From: CAWAPS01 sp963783945
Lineage (GTDB): Bacteria > Actinomycetota > Acidimicrobiia > Acidimicrobiales > Palsa-688
Length of the DNA: 64,000 nucleotides
Direction: 5' to 3'
NCBI GenBank assembly: GCA_963783945.1
Contig: CAWAPS010000032.1
Coordinates: 310,001 to 374,000 of the forward strand
Part shown: in pieces, positions 18,153 through 27,218 of the stretch
Numbering within the stretch: position 1 is the first letter of the stretch
How the letters are laid out: each line of letters begins with the position of its first letter
Made by a program: the position numbers and the translations under genes
Notes under the pieces: model-generated
Told to the model about the DNA's origin: nothing
Database searches by the model: none
Seen by the model: the letters and a program-made list of their open reading frames with translations, nothing else

Positions 18153-20327
18153 ATGACTCGACACAATGACGTGCCGGCCGGCGGGGATTCCGAGGAACCT
18201 GAGGCCACGACCGCGCTCGAGGGCGCCGCCCTCAACTTGATGTTCGTCCGAGGGGCTCTGCGCAGAAAACGCTGGCTATGGGTCGGAACCGCCGTACTGG
18301 GACTGGTCCTCGCCGCCGGGATGAACCTTCACCGGCCTGTGAAGTTCAGTGCGGTGACAAGGATAAACATGGCGCCCTCGTCCACCGCGCCCCCCGACAT
18401 TGCCATCGCCGACGATGTCAGCCTGCTTAAGACCAATCAGGTCGCGGCTAAAGCCGTGGCCGACGGAAAGCTTGACATCCCTCCCGAACTGCTGTCGTCC
18501 CACTACAACGGCGCGGCGGTAGGTGACTCCATCGTTCAGATCACAACCACCGCACCGTCCTACCCACTGGCAGCCGCGTACGCTAATGCCCTCGCCAAGG
18601 CCTTCCTGGCCGTTCAGGCGAATGTGCAGGGGCAGACTCTCCGGCTTCAGTTAGCCGAGTACAACGGTGACCTGACCGCGCTCAACGCGCAAATCTCTAA
18701 CCTTACGAATCAGATCGCAGCCAACACGCCGGCCGCTCCGGCTCAACCGACTTCGCAGCAGAGCGCGAGCATCCAAAACTTCACCAACCAGCGGGTCTCT
18801 GATATCGCGCAGGCGAACACTCTGACTACTGAGATCAATACGGTCGAGTCGAGCTTGACGACGCTACAAAGAGGAAACGTTGTAGTCGATCGCGCCACGC
18901 CTGCGGCCGTGAAATCCCGCAAGAAGGTGATGATCACCGACTCCATCGCCGGCGTCATCGCCGGCCTCGGTCTGGGCGTGGGCATCGTGGTCGTGGGAGC
19001 GGTCCTTACTGACCGGCTTCGCCGTCGCGACGAGATCGCCATCGCGGTGGGCGCTCCGGTCGAGCTGAGCATCGGCCGTTACCGCCGGCCTCGCTTCTTC
19101 CGCAAGTGGCGGCTGGATCGCCGGGTCCGCCGACCCAGCCGCGACATGAGAATGATGGAACGGCGGATACGCGCCCACCTGGAGAGCGCGCCTGGTTCAG
19201 CCCTGGCCGTCGTCCCCGTCGAGTGCTCCGAGCCGGCGGCATTGGCGATGGCTTCGCTTGCCTTGTCCCTCGGCCGCGAAGGCAGGCGGGTTATCGTCGC
19301 CGACCTCGCCGACGGCCGGCCGCTGCAGTCGCTCCTGGAGCGCCACAGCGCCGCTGGTGCCCTGGGCGACGTCGAACTCGATGCCGCGACCGAACCGAGG
19401 CGCTCTCTGCTCGCTCGCATCGAAGATCGCCGCTACGGCCACGTCGAACGGCGGCGGCCGCCCCGGACGGAGGAACGTCGGATGTCTCGTTCCGAGCGGC
19501 GCCGTCTGAGCCGGGCCCGGGTCGATTACCTCGACTACCCCGAATACCCGGCGTCGGCTTACGGCCGGCCCCGGAACGGAGCGCGGACGGTGCGACCGGT
19601 CATCACGCCGAGCGCCATCCGGGCACCCATTGGATCATGGTCAGGTTGGGACTTCGGACCCGAGCGGCCGCCGCAACGCCAGTACTACGGCGACATGGGA
19701 CGGGCCCGGTCCTGGGGCGCCGCCCAAATGACCAACCCGCATGCCATCCGGGCGGCGTGGAGTGCGTGGGACGCCACCTCACACGACCCCAGAGCTGAGA
19801 TTCCGGCCGGTGGAGCCCCTTCACCTGCAGCCGATGAAGGCCCTTCCCCTTGGGGTCAGGTCCCGCAACCCGAGGACGTCGGTGCAGACGTGGGTGGTGC
19901 GGGCCATCAGGGCTTTGAGCACCACGGCGCAGAAGACGAACAAGTCGACGAGAACGGCATGATCGCCGCCGAGCCAATGTCGGGTCTGAGCCGCATCGAC
20001 TCCGCTCCGTCTCCGGTGGTCCCCGGATCGGTCACCGTTGTCGCCGGACCTGAGGATCCCGCCCAAACCGGAGTGCACCGCTCGGATGACGGTGTCGACG
20101 CCGTGCTCGTGCTGGCCACGGTCGATCCTGCGTTCGGCGCCGCCCACATCGCATCGTGGGCGACCGAGGCGGTCGTTATGGTCGCAGCGGGCGAGGCGTC
20201 GGCCACACGGGTTCTCGCCGCGGGTCAGATGCTGCGCAGCGCCGGGGTCGCCACGAGAGCGGCGATGGTCGTCGGCGCGGAGCGCGACGACGAGACCTTC
20301 GGCCTGCCGCTGGAGCCGGCTGTCTGA
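18153..20327 (+). CDS. second Wzz-type protein with P-loop-less domain and long Arg/Tyr-rich insertion
   Basis: This protein has 724 residues and the same plan as its upstream neighbour: membrane segments at about 42-60 and 268-292, with coiled coil between (LNAQISNLTNQIAAN). The cytoplasmic part has a Rossmann-like core, ALAVVPVECSEPAALAMASL and VIVADLADGRPLQSLL, where a BY-kinase would have Walker A and A' motifs, but the lysine-containing P-loop is absent. The core resumes at VLVLATVDPAFGAAHIASWA, near residue 640. In between lie about 230 low-complexity residues with basic repeats (RRMSRSERRRLSRARVDYL) and several tyrosines. Regulatory or scaffolding use of that insert is inference. Confidence 0.82.
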   Translation: MTRHNDVPAGGDSEEPEATTALEGAALNLMFVRGALRRKRWLWVGTAVLGLVLAAGMNLHRPVKFSAVTRINMAPSSTAPPDIAIADDVSLLKTNQVAAKAVADGKLDIPPELLSSHYNGAAVGDSIVQITTTAPSYPLAAAYANALAKAFLAVQANVQGQTLRLQLAEYNGDLTALNAQISNLTNQIAANTPAAPAQPTSQQSASIQNFTNQRVSDIAQANTLTTEINTVESSLTTLQRGNVVVDRATPAAVKSRKKVMITDSIAGVIAGLGLGVGIVVVGAVLTDRLRRRDEIAIAVGAPVELSIGRYRRPRFFRKWRLDRRVRRPSRDMRMMERRIRAHLESAPGSALAVVPVECSEPAALAMASLALSLGREGRRVIVADLADGRPLQSLLERHSAAGALGDVELDAATEPRRSLLARIEDRRYGHVERRRPPRTEERRMSRSERRRLSRARVDYLDYPEYPASAYGRPRNGARTVRPVITPSAIRAPIGSWSGWDFGPERPPQRQYYGDMGRARSWGAAQMTNPHAIRAAWSAWDATSHDPRAEIPAGGAPSPAADEGPSPWGQVPQPEDVGADVGGAGHQGFEHHGAEDEQVDENGMIAAEPMSGLSRIDSAPSPVVPGSVTVVAGPEDPAQTGVHRSDDGVDAVLVLATVDPAFGAAHIASWATEAVVMVAAGEASATRVLAAGQMLRSAGVATRAAMVVGAERDDETFGLPLEPAV

Positions 20328-20337
20328 GATAGCGGAC

Positions 20338-21059
20338 GGAACCGATCAGACCGGCGTCTCCCGCCGGTTGCGCGTCGACTTTCCCCACGAACCCACCATG
20401 CGGTTGAGCCGCGAGACCATCTACTAGTCGCTGCTCGTCCCCAGGGCGAGGCGGACTGCGCCGGGAGCTGTACCGCGGCTTGGGAACGGATCGGGCGCAG
20501 CGTCGGCCCCGCAGCCGCGTGGGCACCACCGGCCGCATCCCGAACATGAAAATGATGTCCGAATGTCCCGCCGAAGCCGACGACCGAACCCTGGCCGGGC
20601 ACTGGGAGGGCGATCTGATCATCGGCCGGGACGGCCGCTCCGCGGTGGCCACGCTGGTGGAGCGCACCACCCGCGTCGTGGTTTGCTACATGTACCCGAT
20701 GGCCGAGAGGCGACCAAGGTCACCGTCGCCCTCAAAAAGCCGTCGGGGGGCTGCGTCAACACCTTCGGCGCAGTCTCGCCTGGGACCAGGGGCCGGAGAT
20801 GGCCGGCCGTGGCGCGCTCACTGCCGATACCGGGATGCCGGCGTACTTCTGCGATCCCCACAGCCCCTGACAACGCCCGCTGAACGAGAACACCAACGGA
20901 CTGCTGCGCCAATACCTGCCGAAAGGAACCGACCTCTCCCTCGACAGCGCCGACGACCTCGCCCGCATCGCGAAGAGCCTCAACGACCGTCCCCGCAAGG
21001 TCCTCGGATATATGACACCATCAGAGAAGTTCGCCGAACTTATTGCGCTCACCGGTTGA
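20338..21059 (+). pseudogene. IS30-family transposase remnant
   Basis: IS30 signatures are spread over several frames: VSRRLRVDFPHEP then SRETIY followed by TAG where Gln is expected; then PAEADDRTLAGHWEGDLIIG and GRSAVATLVERTTR; a frame change near 20700; then WDQGPEMAG, ADTGMPAYFCDPHSP, a TGA where Trp is expected, and PLNENTNGLLRQYLPKGTDL, ending at GYMTPSEKFAELIALTG and TGA 21057. The N-terminal helix-turn-helix part is missing, and no terminal inverted repeats are recognisable. It is a dead element immediately downstream of the second Wzz-type gene. Confidence 0.85.
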
Positions 21060-21313
21060 ACGCGCCAATAGCTAGGAGGATCCGTGCGGACGGGCCTCCA
21101 CGCTCATGCCGGCCTATGTCTTGCGACAGGAATCCGGGATCGGTTGAAACCGAACACCTCCACCCCCATCACCTGCGCTCGATCAGCTCCGCTCCATCAC
21201 CCCAGCGATCGACTCTGATCCGAGCGAGGCAGCCGGGCGCTGGTTGCCAGGGCTTTCGCTCCCGCTTCGACGCCTGGGTGCAGCGAACCCAGCGTGGCGT
21301 CAGCTACGAACGG

Positions 21314-22465
21314 TCAGAGTAAGGATTCCAGCTCTTGTACTGCCACCCTTCCGTTGCCGTACGCGGCGATGTCGTCCGCCATTGATTTCGCCCGCTGCCT
21401 GAATGTCTCGTTATGCAAGATGACCTCCACGGCGTCCCGGATGGCGTCGGCGGACGCAGCGGGTGACAGCTCGATGCCGAGCCCGAGCGTCGCGACCCTC
21501 TCGGCGTTGAGCGGCTGGTCCCGCCCCAACGGCATACATAACATGGGGACGCCTGATGCGAGCGCGGCCATCACAGTACTCAGGCCGGCATGAGTCACCA
21601 CTACGTCAGTGCAGGGTAGAAGTTCGCGGTGTGGTATCCAATCGGAGATCGACGCGTTGGGTGGCGCCGAGAGGCCGTCGATCGAAACCCCTCCTAGCGT
21701 GCAAACGACCTCGACGTCAACGTCAGCCAGCGCGTCCAGCGTTCGCTGTATGACGTCCTGCTGCCGCATCACAGTCGTGCTAAAGCTGACAAGCACCCGG
21801 CCGCCGCCCCCCGGTTGCCATGGAGCGGCCGCGGGTCCGTCGAGGATGGCTCCCACATAGCGAGCGTTCGACGGCAAGCGGTCGGAGGGGAAATCGAATG
21901 GCTCCGGGGCGCATGCCAATACGATCGGGCAGCGTGACCAGAGTCCGGCCATCACGGGGGCAGCAGGATCGATGTTGGGGATGTTCAGCCGCTGTCGTGT
22001 GATCTCCACCATGGAGCGGGTCGAGTCCCACTGGGTGGCGCGGGGCCCTTCTACACATGGCTTATAGAGTACGTGGACCAACGGCACAGCCGGCACCCCC
22101 GCCTTCTCCGCCGCCGCCAATCCCGCAGAGAGGAACGCATCGACCACCGCCAGGTCGGTCGGCTCCGATCTCAGCTCCTCCAAGACGTCGTCCGCCAGAC
22201 GCCTCCCCGAGATGAAACGCGTCCATCCGAGCAGGTTGTCCTCGGGGACCTCCCCCTCATTCAACTCGGGCGCCTGTGCCCGCTTGAAGGGCCGGAATCT
22301 GGCTCCGGCCCGTTCGAATCGGGTCTGGAGCTCGGCTGGTCCGATCACTCTCACGTCGTGGCCGTGATCCACGAGAGCGGCGGTCAGGCCGGCGGCCGGC
22401 ATCACGTTGCCTCCTCCATCCCAGACGACAACTAAGAAATGCCCGACTTGCCCCATGACTTCCAT
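21314..22465 (-). CDS. GT1-family (UGT/MGT-like) glycosyltransferase
   Basis: This protein has 383 residues. The GT-B fold opens HFLVVVWDGGGNVMPAAGL, the G-G/N-x-x-P acceptor-side motif of GT1 enzymes. The C-terminal donor site reads DWIPHRELLPCTDVVVTHAG followed by VPMLCMPLGRDQPLNA, the UGT signature region ending in D-Q. Such enzymes glycosylate small molecules or lipids rather than building polymer backbones. ATG 22465 or 22456 could be the start. It is on the reverse strand, downstream of the heparinase gene with 182 bases between them. Confidence 0.88.
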   Translation of the reverse strand: MEVMGQVGHFLVVVWDGGGNVMPAAGLTAALVDHGHDVRVIGPAELQTRFERAGARFRPFKRAQAPELNEGEVPEDNLLGWTRFISGRRLADDVLEELRSEPTDLAVVDAFLSAGLAAAEKAGVPAVPLVHVLYKPCVEGPRATQWDSTRSMVEITRQRLNIPNIDPAAPVMAGLWSRCPIVLACAPEPFDFPSDRLPSNARYVGAILDGPAAAPWQPGGGGRVLVSFSTTVMRQQDVIQRTLDALADVDVEVVCTLGGVSIDGLSAPPNASISDWIPHRELLPCTDVVVTHAGLSTVMAALASGVPMLCMPLGRDQPLNAERVATLGLGIELSPAASADAIRDAVEVILHNETFRQRAKSMADDIAAYGNGRVAVQELESLL

Positions 22466-22647
22466 AATAGTGGTCGGTCCTTGGTCGTCGGTCGCGAACG
22501 ACGACGAGGGGTAAAACCAGAAGGGGCAGCCCGATGTGGGGATAACTGGGCAAGCCGAGGAATCGAGGCTGCGCCGAGAAATTTCGAATCGTCAGCCACT
22601 TGGCCGGGCACCCCACGAAGCGCGCTCACACACCCTGACCGGCCGAT

Positions 22648-24978
22648 TCAGGAATCGAACTGCACAGTCGTCACCAGCTCAAATCGCCCGGCGGATGTGA
22701 CGCCCGAGCCGACCAGCGTGCTCGAAGGCTCTTTCTCCCCGAAATGGCGTGAGTACCAGCCGAGTACCGGTTCATCCGAGCCGCTATAGATCTTCCAGGT
22801 GGCAGCCGAAGGCAGTTCGAGCACTGCGGTCGAACCCGATCGAGAGCCGTTTGACCACGCCAGGCCGGCCGTGTGGCCGTCCAGATCGACGGTTACCTCG
22901 GCCCCGAGATGGAAGGCCAGGCGGAACGGATGCTGGGCCGAGCTCTCGACCCGGTCGACGATCTCTACCGACCGCTTCCACCGGCGCAACCGTACGGTGC
23001 GGCGATGGCTGGCCGGCGATTCGAGAACGGCGTAGCCGTCATGCTCGGCGGACCAGGTCAAGACCTCAGCGTCTGCCCCATTGCGCCATCCTCCGGCCAC
23101 TCTTGAGTCAGGGTAATCGGTGACCGACTGCAGCACGCGGGTCGTGGCTCGCCGGGTCCAAAGGAAGGGACCGCCGGAGGTTGACTGATCGCGGCCGGCG
23201 AGCTCGAGCGTGTTGTGTCCAATGGTCGATCGGAAATACGAGCGCCAGCGAGGCTCGCCGTGATAGCAGTACGTCCCGGGGTCGGCCAGGATGTCGACAC
23301 CTCCGTGGCGGAGCTCCACCGAGAGGGCATCGGCGTGGGCGTGGGCCGCGATCGAAAGGAACCCGTGGGGTCCGCCGTCGCAGCGGCACCAGATCTCGGG
23401 GCCGTCCGAGCTGGGTGTGCGCAGGATGGCCAGGCCGGCGTCATCGAAGTGAGATGGTCGGGTGGCGGGCCGCGGTCCATCGATGGCGGAAGGGATCGCC
23501 GGCGCCAAACCGGCCATGGCCGCCGGGACGGGTGCCGAAACCGACGCTGCAGTCGGGCCCGCCGACAGCGGGGGCGCCAAAGCCGGCGAACCCGGAGCGG
23601 CGGCAGACGCCGAAACCGACGCATCAACGGTCGCCGAAACCGGAGCCGCCGAAGCGGAAGTCCCGACAGACCCCCCAGCGGCCGGCCCCTCGGGCGACCC
23701 GCCACCGGCAAACGCGTAGCCTCTACCGCCATCGGGGCGCCCCCCCATCACGCGCTGTCGGCCCATGGCCGATAGCAGCATGCTCGCGGCGTCGGGCGAG
23801 CACTCAGGCCACCAGTTCGGCGCCCCAACCAGCTCCCGCCCGACGGAAAGCAACGTGGCCCAGCGGTTGGCCTCGGGTGGGGCGAGCAGGAGGCCCCGCC
23901 CGTCGTCCCCATCGTTTTGACGCGGTGCACGCAGCGATTCGTCGAGTGTCGCGGCGCCGGCGTCGAGCATCCGGGTGAGGATCCACCACGTCGAGTCGTC
24001 GAGCGGCCGGCCGGCCCGGTCAGCTTCGACCGCCGCCACCAGTCCGAGCTCGGCGACGAAACCGTGGTAGTCGGACGCCAGCTCCCGATTGATTCCGCTG
24101 GAGAAGGTGTTGTGGGCGAGCTCCCGCTCGAGCAGACGGGCCGCCCTGGCCTGCCAGCGGGTGCTCTCGGCAAACCACGGAAAGGCGAGCGCCGCCGTCA
24201 GCTGGCCGGCGGCCTCGGCGACGACGTGGTTATTGGACGACGAGCCGCGGCTTTGAAACGCGGCCAGGTAACGCTGGTGCCACCAGATCTGGCTCAAAGC
24301 CTGGTCGTTGCCCTCGAATAGCGCGGCCGCGCCGGGCCACCCCTCCAGCAGCCGGCGGGTCCAGACCCATGCGATTAGCCGCACCCCGAGCTCGATCCCG
24401 CTCGTCCAGTTGATCCCGGACAGAAAAGGGTTGGCCGCCCACCAGGACTCGAGCTGATCGGCCGCCGCCTCGGCGTAAGAGGCGTCTCCCGAGAGGGCAT
24501 AGGCCGCGGCCAGCACCGTGATGTGGTGCATCCGGGACAGCTCCCACACCTGCTTGACGTTGCCCGTCACTTCCTCACGGCGGTGATCGATACGGAAGCA
24601 GTACTCCGCCTGGGGCGCCTTGATCGATGTAACCGGGTCGAAGAACCAGTCCGGGGAAGCGATGTCCTCGCGGGGTACACCGAGAATGGACCACTCCCCC
24701 GCCAGGATGTCCGAAGCCGCAGCTATGACCGGAGCGGCGGCATGGGCTGGCACCCGGGCGACCGTCCCGGCCGGCAACAGAGCGTCGAACCGGCGAGGCG
24801 ACCCACCCGGGCCGGTTGCAGATCGAAGCAACGGCGGGGTGGAAAACACCGAGCCGGGTGCGATCTGATTCCGCGACCACGTCTGGCGGCGCGCCACATC
24901 GACCGCCCGCCAACCCATCTCCGAGGCGGACATCCGGCCGAGCCGCCGGAGGTACCACTTGAGCGAACGGCGACTCAA
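22648..24978 (-). CDS. heparinase II/III-family polysaccharide lyase with low-complexity linker
   Basis: This protein has 776 residues. The opening (LKWYLRRLGRMSASEMGWR) is that of heparinase II/III proteins in EPS loci. An alpha/alpha-toroid runs to about 425, with the conserved SSNNHVVAEAAG and YHGFVAELG (Asn, His, Tyr catalytic region). The beta-sandwich half starts near 520 and has HAHADALSVELRHGGVDILA and DPGTYCYHG. Between the halves lies an Ala/Ser/Pro-rich insert of about 80 residues not typical of the family. The start is TTG 24978, which overlaps the previous stop (TTGA), suggesting coupling. It should cleave acidic glycans. No clear signal peptide is visible. Confidence 0.88.
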   Translation of the reverse strand: MSRRSLKWYLRRLGRMSASEMGWRAVDVARRQTWSRNQIAPGSVFSTPPLLRSATGPGGSPRRFDALLPAGTVARVPAHAAAPVIAAASDILAGEWSILGVPREDIASPDWFFDPVTSIKAPQAEYCFRIDHRREEVTGNVKQVWELSRMHHITVLAAAYALSGDASYAEAAADQLESWWAANPFLSGINWTSGIELGVRLIAWVWTRRLLEGWPGAAALFEGNDQALSQIWWHQRYLAAFQSRGSSSNNHVVAEAAGQLTAALAFPWFAESTRWQARAARLLERELAHNTFSSGINRELASDYHGFVAELGLVAAVEADRAGRPLDDSTWWILTRMLDAGAATLDESLRAPRQNDGDDGRGLLLAPPEANRWATLLSVGRELVGAPNWWPECSPDAASMLLSAMGRQRVMGGRPDGGRGYAFAGGGSPEGPAAGGSVGTSASAAPVSATVDASVSASAAAPGSPALAPPLSAGPTAASVSAPVPAAMAGLAPAIPSAIDGPRPATRPSHFDDAGLAILRTPSSDGPEIWCRCDGGPHGFLSIAAHAHADALSVELRHGGVDILADPGTYCYHGEPRWRSYFRSTIGHNTLELAGRDQSTSGGPFLWTRRATTRVLQSVTDYPDSRVAGGWRNGADAEVLTWSAEHDGYAVLESPASHRRTVRLRRWKRSVEIVDRVESSAQHPFRLAFHLGAEVTVDLDGHTAGLAWSNGSRSGSTAVLELPSAATWKIYSGSDEPVLGWYSRHFGEKEPSSTLVGSGVTSAGRFELVTTVQFDS

Positions 24979-27179
24979 ACCGGCTCGGCCGCGGCTGAAG
25001 CCAGACTGGCCCCCGCAGCGATGGTGGCCCGGGTCGTGGCGACCAGGGAGGACAGCTCTATCGGCATCGGACCGCCGGTCCGAACCGCCTGCAGGAACGC
25101 CTCGATCTCAACCTTCTGGCCTTTGTCCGGGGCGCCGATGGCCCGGCTGGTCCGGCGCCGGCGGCCACCCCACACGGTGGCCCGCTTGAAGTTGTCGAGG
25201 CGGGCGCTGCGGCCTCCGCTGGATGCCTCGAACGTTTCCTTGGGGAATCTGGCATGCCCGTTGGTGACATAGGTGACGGTCGCGAGCGACCCGTCCTGGT
25301 AGCGGACGGTCACTTGCAGGTCGTCGGGACCGCCGGCCTTGACCGCGGTTACCTCGACCGGGTCGGACCCTATCCACCAGCTGGCGGTGTCGATGAAGTG
25401 GCCTCCCTCCCCGGCGAACCGGCTGCCCTCTACCGCGGCGTTGGCGTACCAGCTGCCACCGCCGAGCGAACCGGCGTTGATGAGGTAGCGGGCGATGGTG
25501 AGCCCGTGCGGCCGGCCGAACCGGGAGCGCATCTCGGTGAGCATCGGAGAGAACCGGCGGTTGAATCCCACCATCAGCCGATCGTTTCCGGTCGCGTCGA
25601 CCGTGGCGATGATCTCATCGACCTCGTCCGCGGTCAGCGCCATCGGCTTCTCGACAAACACCGCTTTGCCGGCCTCCAGCGCCCGGCACGCCAACGCGGC
25701 GTGGGAGCTGTGGCGGGTGACGATGAAGACGGCGTCGAGGGAATCGTCGGCGAGCACGGCTTCAGCGTCAGTGGCGGCCGTGTCGAAAGAGAATTTCTTC
25801 TGCGCGTTCAGGGCCGACAGTGATCGATTGGTCGCGACGTGAGCCAGACGAACGTCGGCCCGATTGGCCAGGTGGGGCAGGAGCATCGAGGACGCGTAGT
25901 TGCCGGCACCGATGAAGCCGAGCCGTACCACCGGGCCGGCAACGGAAGCCGCCCGGCGCCCACTGCGCGCCGGCAAAGCGGCTACCGGTTTGGCGACCGG
26001 ACCTCCGGCCGCGGCGGCTCGCGCCGCCGTTGTCGCTGTCGCCTCGGTTTCGGGATACTCGAATAGGAAGCCGACCCCTTGCAGGGCACCCGTGCTGAGC
26101 TTTTCGTAGACGTCGACGGCGTCGGTCACCGGGTAGACACCCGATACGAGAGGCTCGGGGTCCACGTCGCCCTTGGCGATCAGGTCGATAAAGCAGGCCA
26201 GGTTGCGGCGCTCGGTCCAGCGCACGTAACCGGCGGGGTAGTCGATGCCCTCCACCTCGTAGCGGGGGTCGTACCGCCCCGGACCGTAGGAACGGGAGAA
26301 CCGGACGTCGAGCTCTTTCTCGTAGTAGTCGTTCCAGGGCAGATCGAGATGACACTTCCCGATGTCGACGACCGTCGCCCGGTCGCGGGCCAGCCGGGCT
26401 GCCACCTCGACGGGGCCGTTCGACGGGCCGCCGGCGGCCAGGAAGACGCGGTCTGCGCCCAATCCACCCGACGCCGCGGCCAGGGTTGCCTCTACCGCCG
26501 CGACCCCGTCGGGATCGGGCCCGGCGCACAGCAGGGCGCCGGCTTTCTCTGCCAGCCGGCACCGGTCGGCCACGGTATCCAGGCCCACGACCCGCACTCC
26601 GGCCGCCACGAGGAGCTGCACCACGAGCTGGCCCACCAGGCCGAGGCCGATGACACAGGCCGTGTCACCGAGCTGGGGCGCGCCCTGGCGCACACCTTGC
26701 ATGGCGATGGCTCCGACGGTGGCGAACGCAGCCAGCCGGGGGTCCACCCCGTCAGGCACGGGAACGCACAGATTGACCGGGACCCAGTTGAGCTCGGCGT
26801 GAAAGGCGAACTCGTTGCCGGCGCAGGCGACTATCTGGCCCGGGCTGAACTCCTCCGCTCCCCGCCCGACTTCCACGACCACGCCGGCGAGGGAGTAACC
26901 GAGCGGCGTATAGGAGTCGAGCCGGTTCATGGCCTTCTTGTAGGCGCTGACCGGCCCCTGCTGGGCGACCGTGTCGAGCATCTTTTTGACCTGGTCGGGT
27001 CGGGCCTTGGCCATGCCCACCAGCGACATTTTCGACTCGTTGACCTTCATCAGCTCGGTGCCGGTCGAGATCAACGAGCACAGCGTCCTGACGAGCACCC
27101 CGCCGGGGGCACACATCGGCGGCGGTACGTCAACCACGGCCAGCTCACCCGAGCGGTAGTTCTGCGCAACCTGCTTCAT
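24975..27179 (-). CDS. bi-domain oxidoreductase: alcohol-dehydrogenase-like plus Gfo/Idh/MocA
   Basis: This protein has 734 residues. The N-terminal 375 are a medium-chain dehydrogenase (GVLVRTLCSLISTGTELMKV; YTPLGYSLAGVVVEVGRG; VIGLGLVGQLVVQLL as NAD(P) site). After an Ala-rich linker (about 380-415) a Gfo/Idh/MocA domain follows (VRLGFIGAGNYASSMLLPHL; AVFVEKPMALT with the conserved EKP; GEGGHFIDTASWW). This two-domain arrangement is a known family, repeatedly found beside heparinase II/III genes in polysaccharide loci, and probably alters a sugar nucleotide or polymer sugar. The stop overlaps the heparinase start. The asparagine synthase gene ends upstream of it, 39 bases away. Confidence 0.9.
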   Translation of the reverse strand: MKQVAQNYRSGELAVVDVPPPMCAPGGVLVRTLCSLISTGTELMKVNESKMSLVGMAKARPDQVKKMLDTVAQQGPVSAYKKAMNRLDSYTPLGYSLAGVVVEVGRGAEEFSPGQIVACAGNEFAFHAELNWVPVNLCVPVPDGVDPRLAAFATVGAIAMQGVRQGAPQLGDTACVIGLGLVGQLVVQLLVAAGVRVVGLDTVADRCRLAEKAGALLCAGPDPDGVAAVEATLAAASGGLGADRVFLAAGGPSNGPVEVAARLARDRATVVDIGKCHLDLPWNDYYEKELDVRFSRSYGPGRYDPRYEVEGIDYPAGYVRWTERRNLACFIDLIAKGDVDPEPLVSGVYPVTDAVDVYEKLSTGALQGVGFLFEYPETEATATTAARAAAAGGPVAKPVAALPARSGRRAASVAGPVVRLGFIGAGNYASSMLLPHLANRADVRLAHVATNRSLSALNAQKKFSFDTAATDAEAVLADDSLDAVFIVTRHSSHAALACRALEAGKAVFVEKPMALTADEVDEIIATVDATGNDRLMVGFNRRFSPMLTEMRSRFGRPHGLTIARYLINAGSLGGGSWYANAAVEGSRFAGEGGHFIDTASWWIGSDPVEVTAVKAGGPDDLQVTVRYQDGSLATVTYVTNGHARFPKETFEASSGGRSARLDNFKRATVWGGRRRRTSRAIGAPDKGQKVEIEAFLQAVRTGGPMPIELSSLVATTRATIAAGASLASAAAEPV

Positions 27180-27218
27180 TCGTCCAATCCTGTTGTCGGG
27201 GTAAAGAGATCTGGCGCT

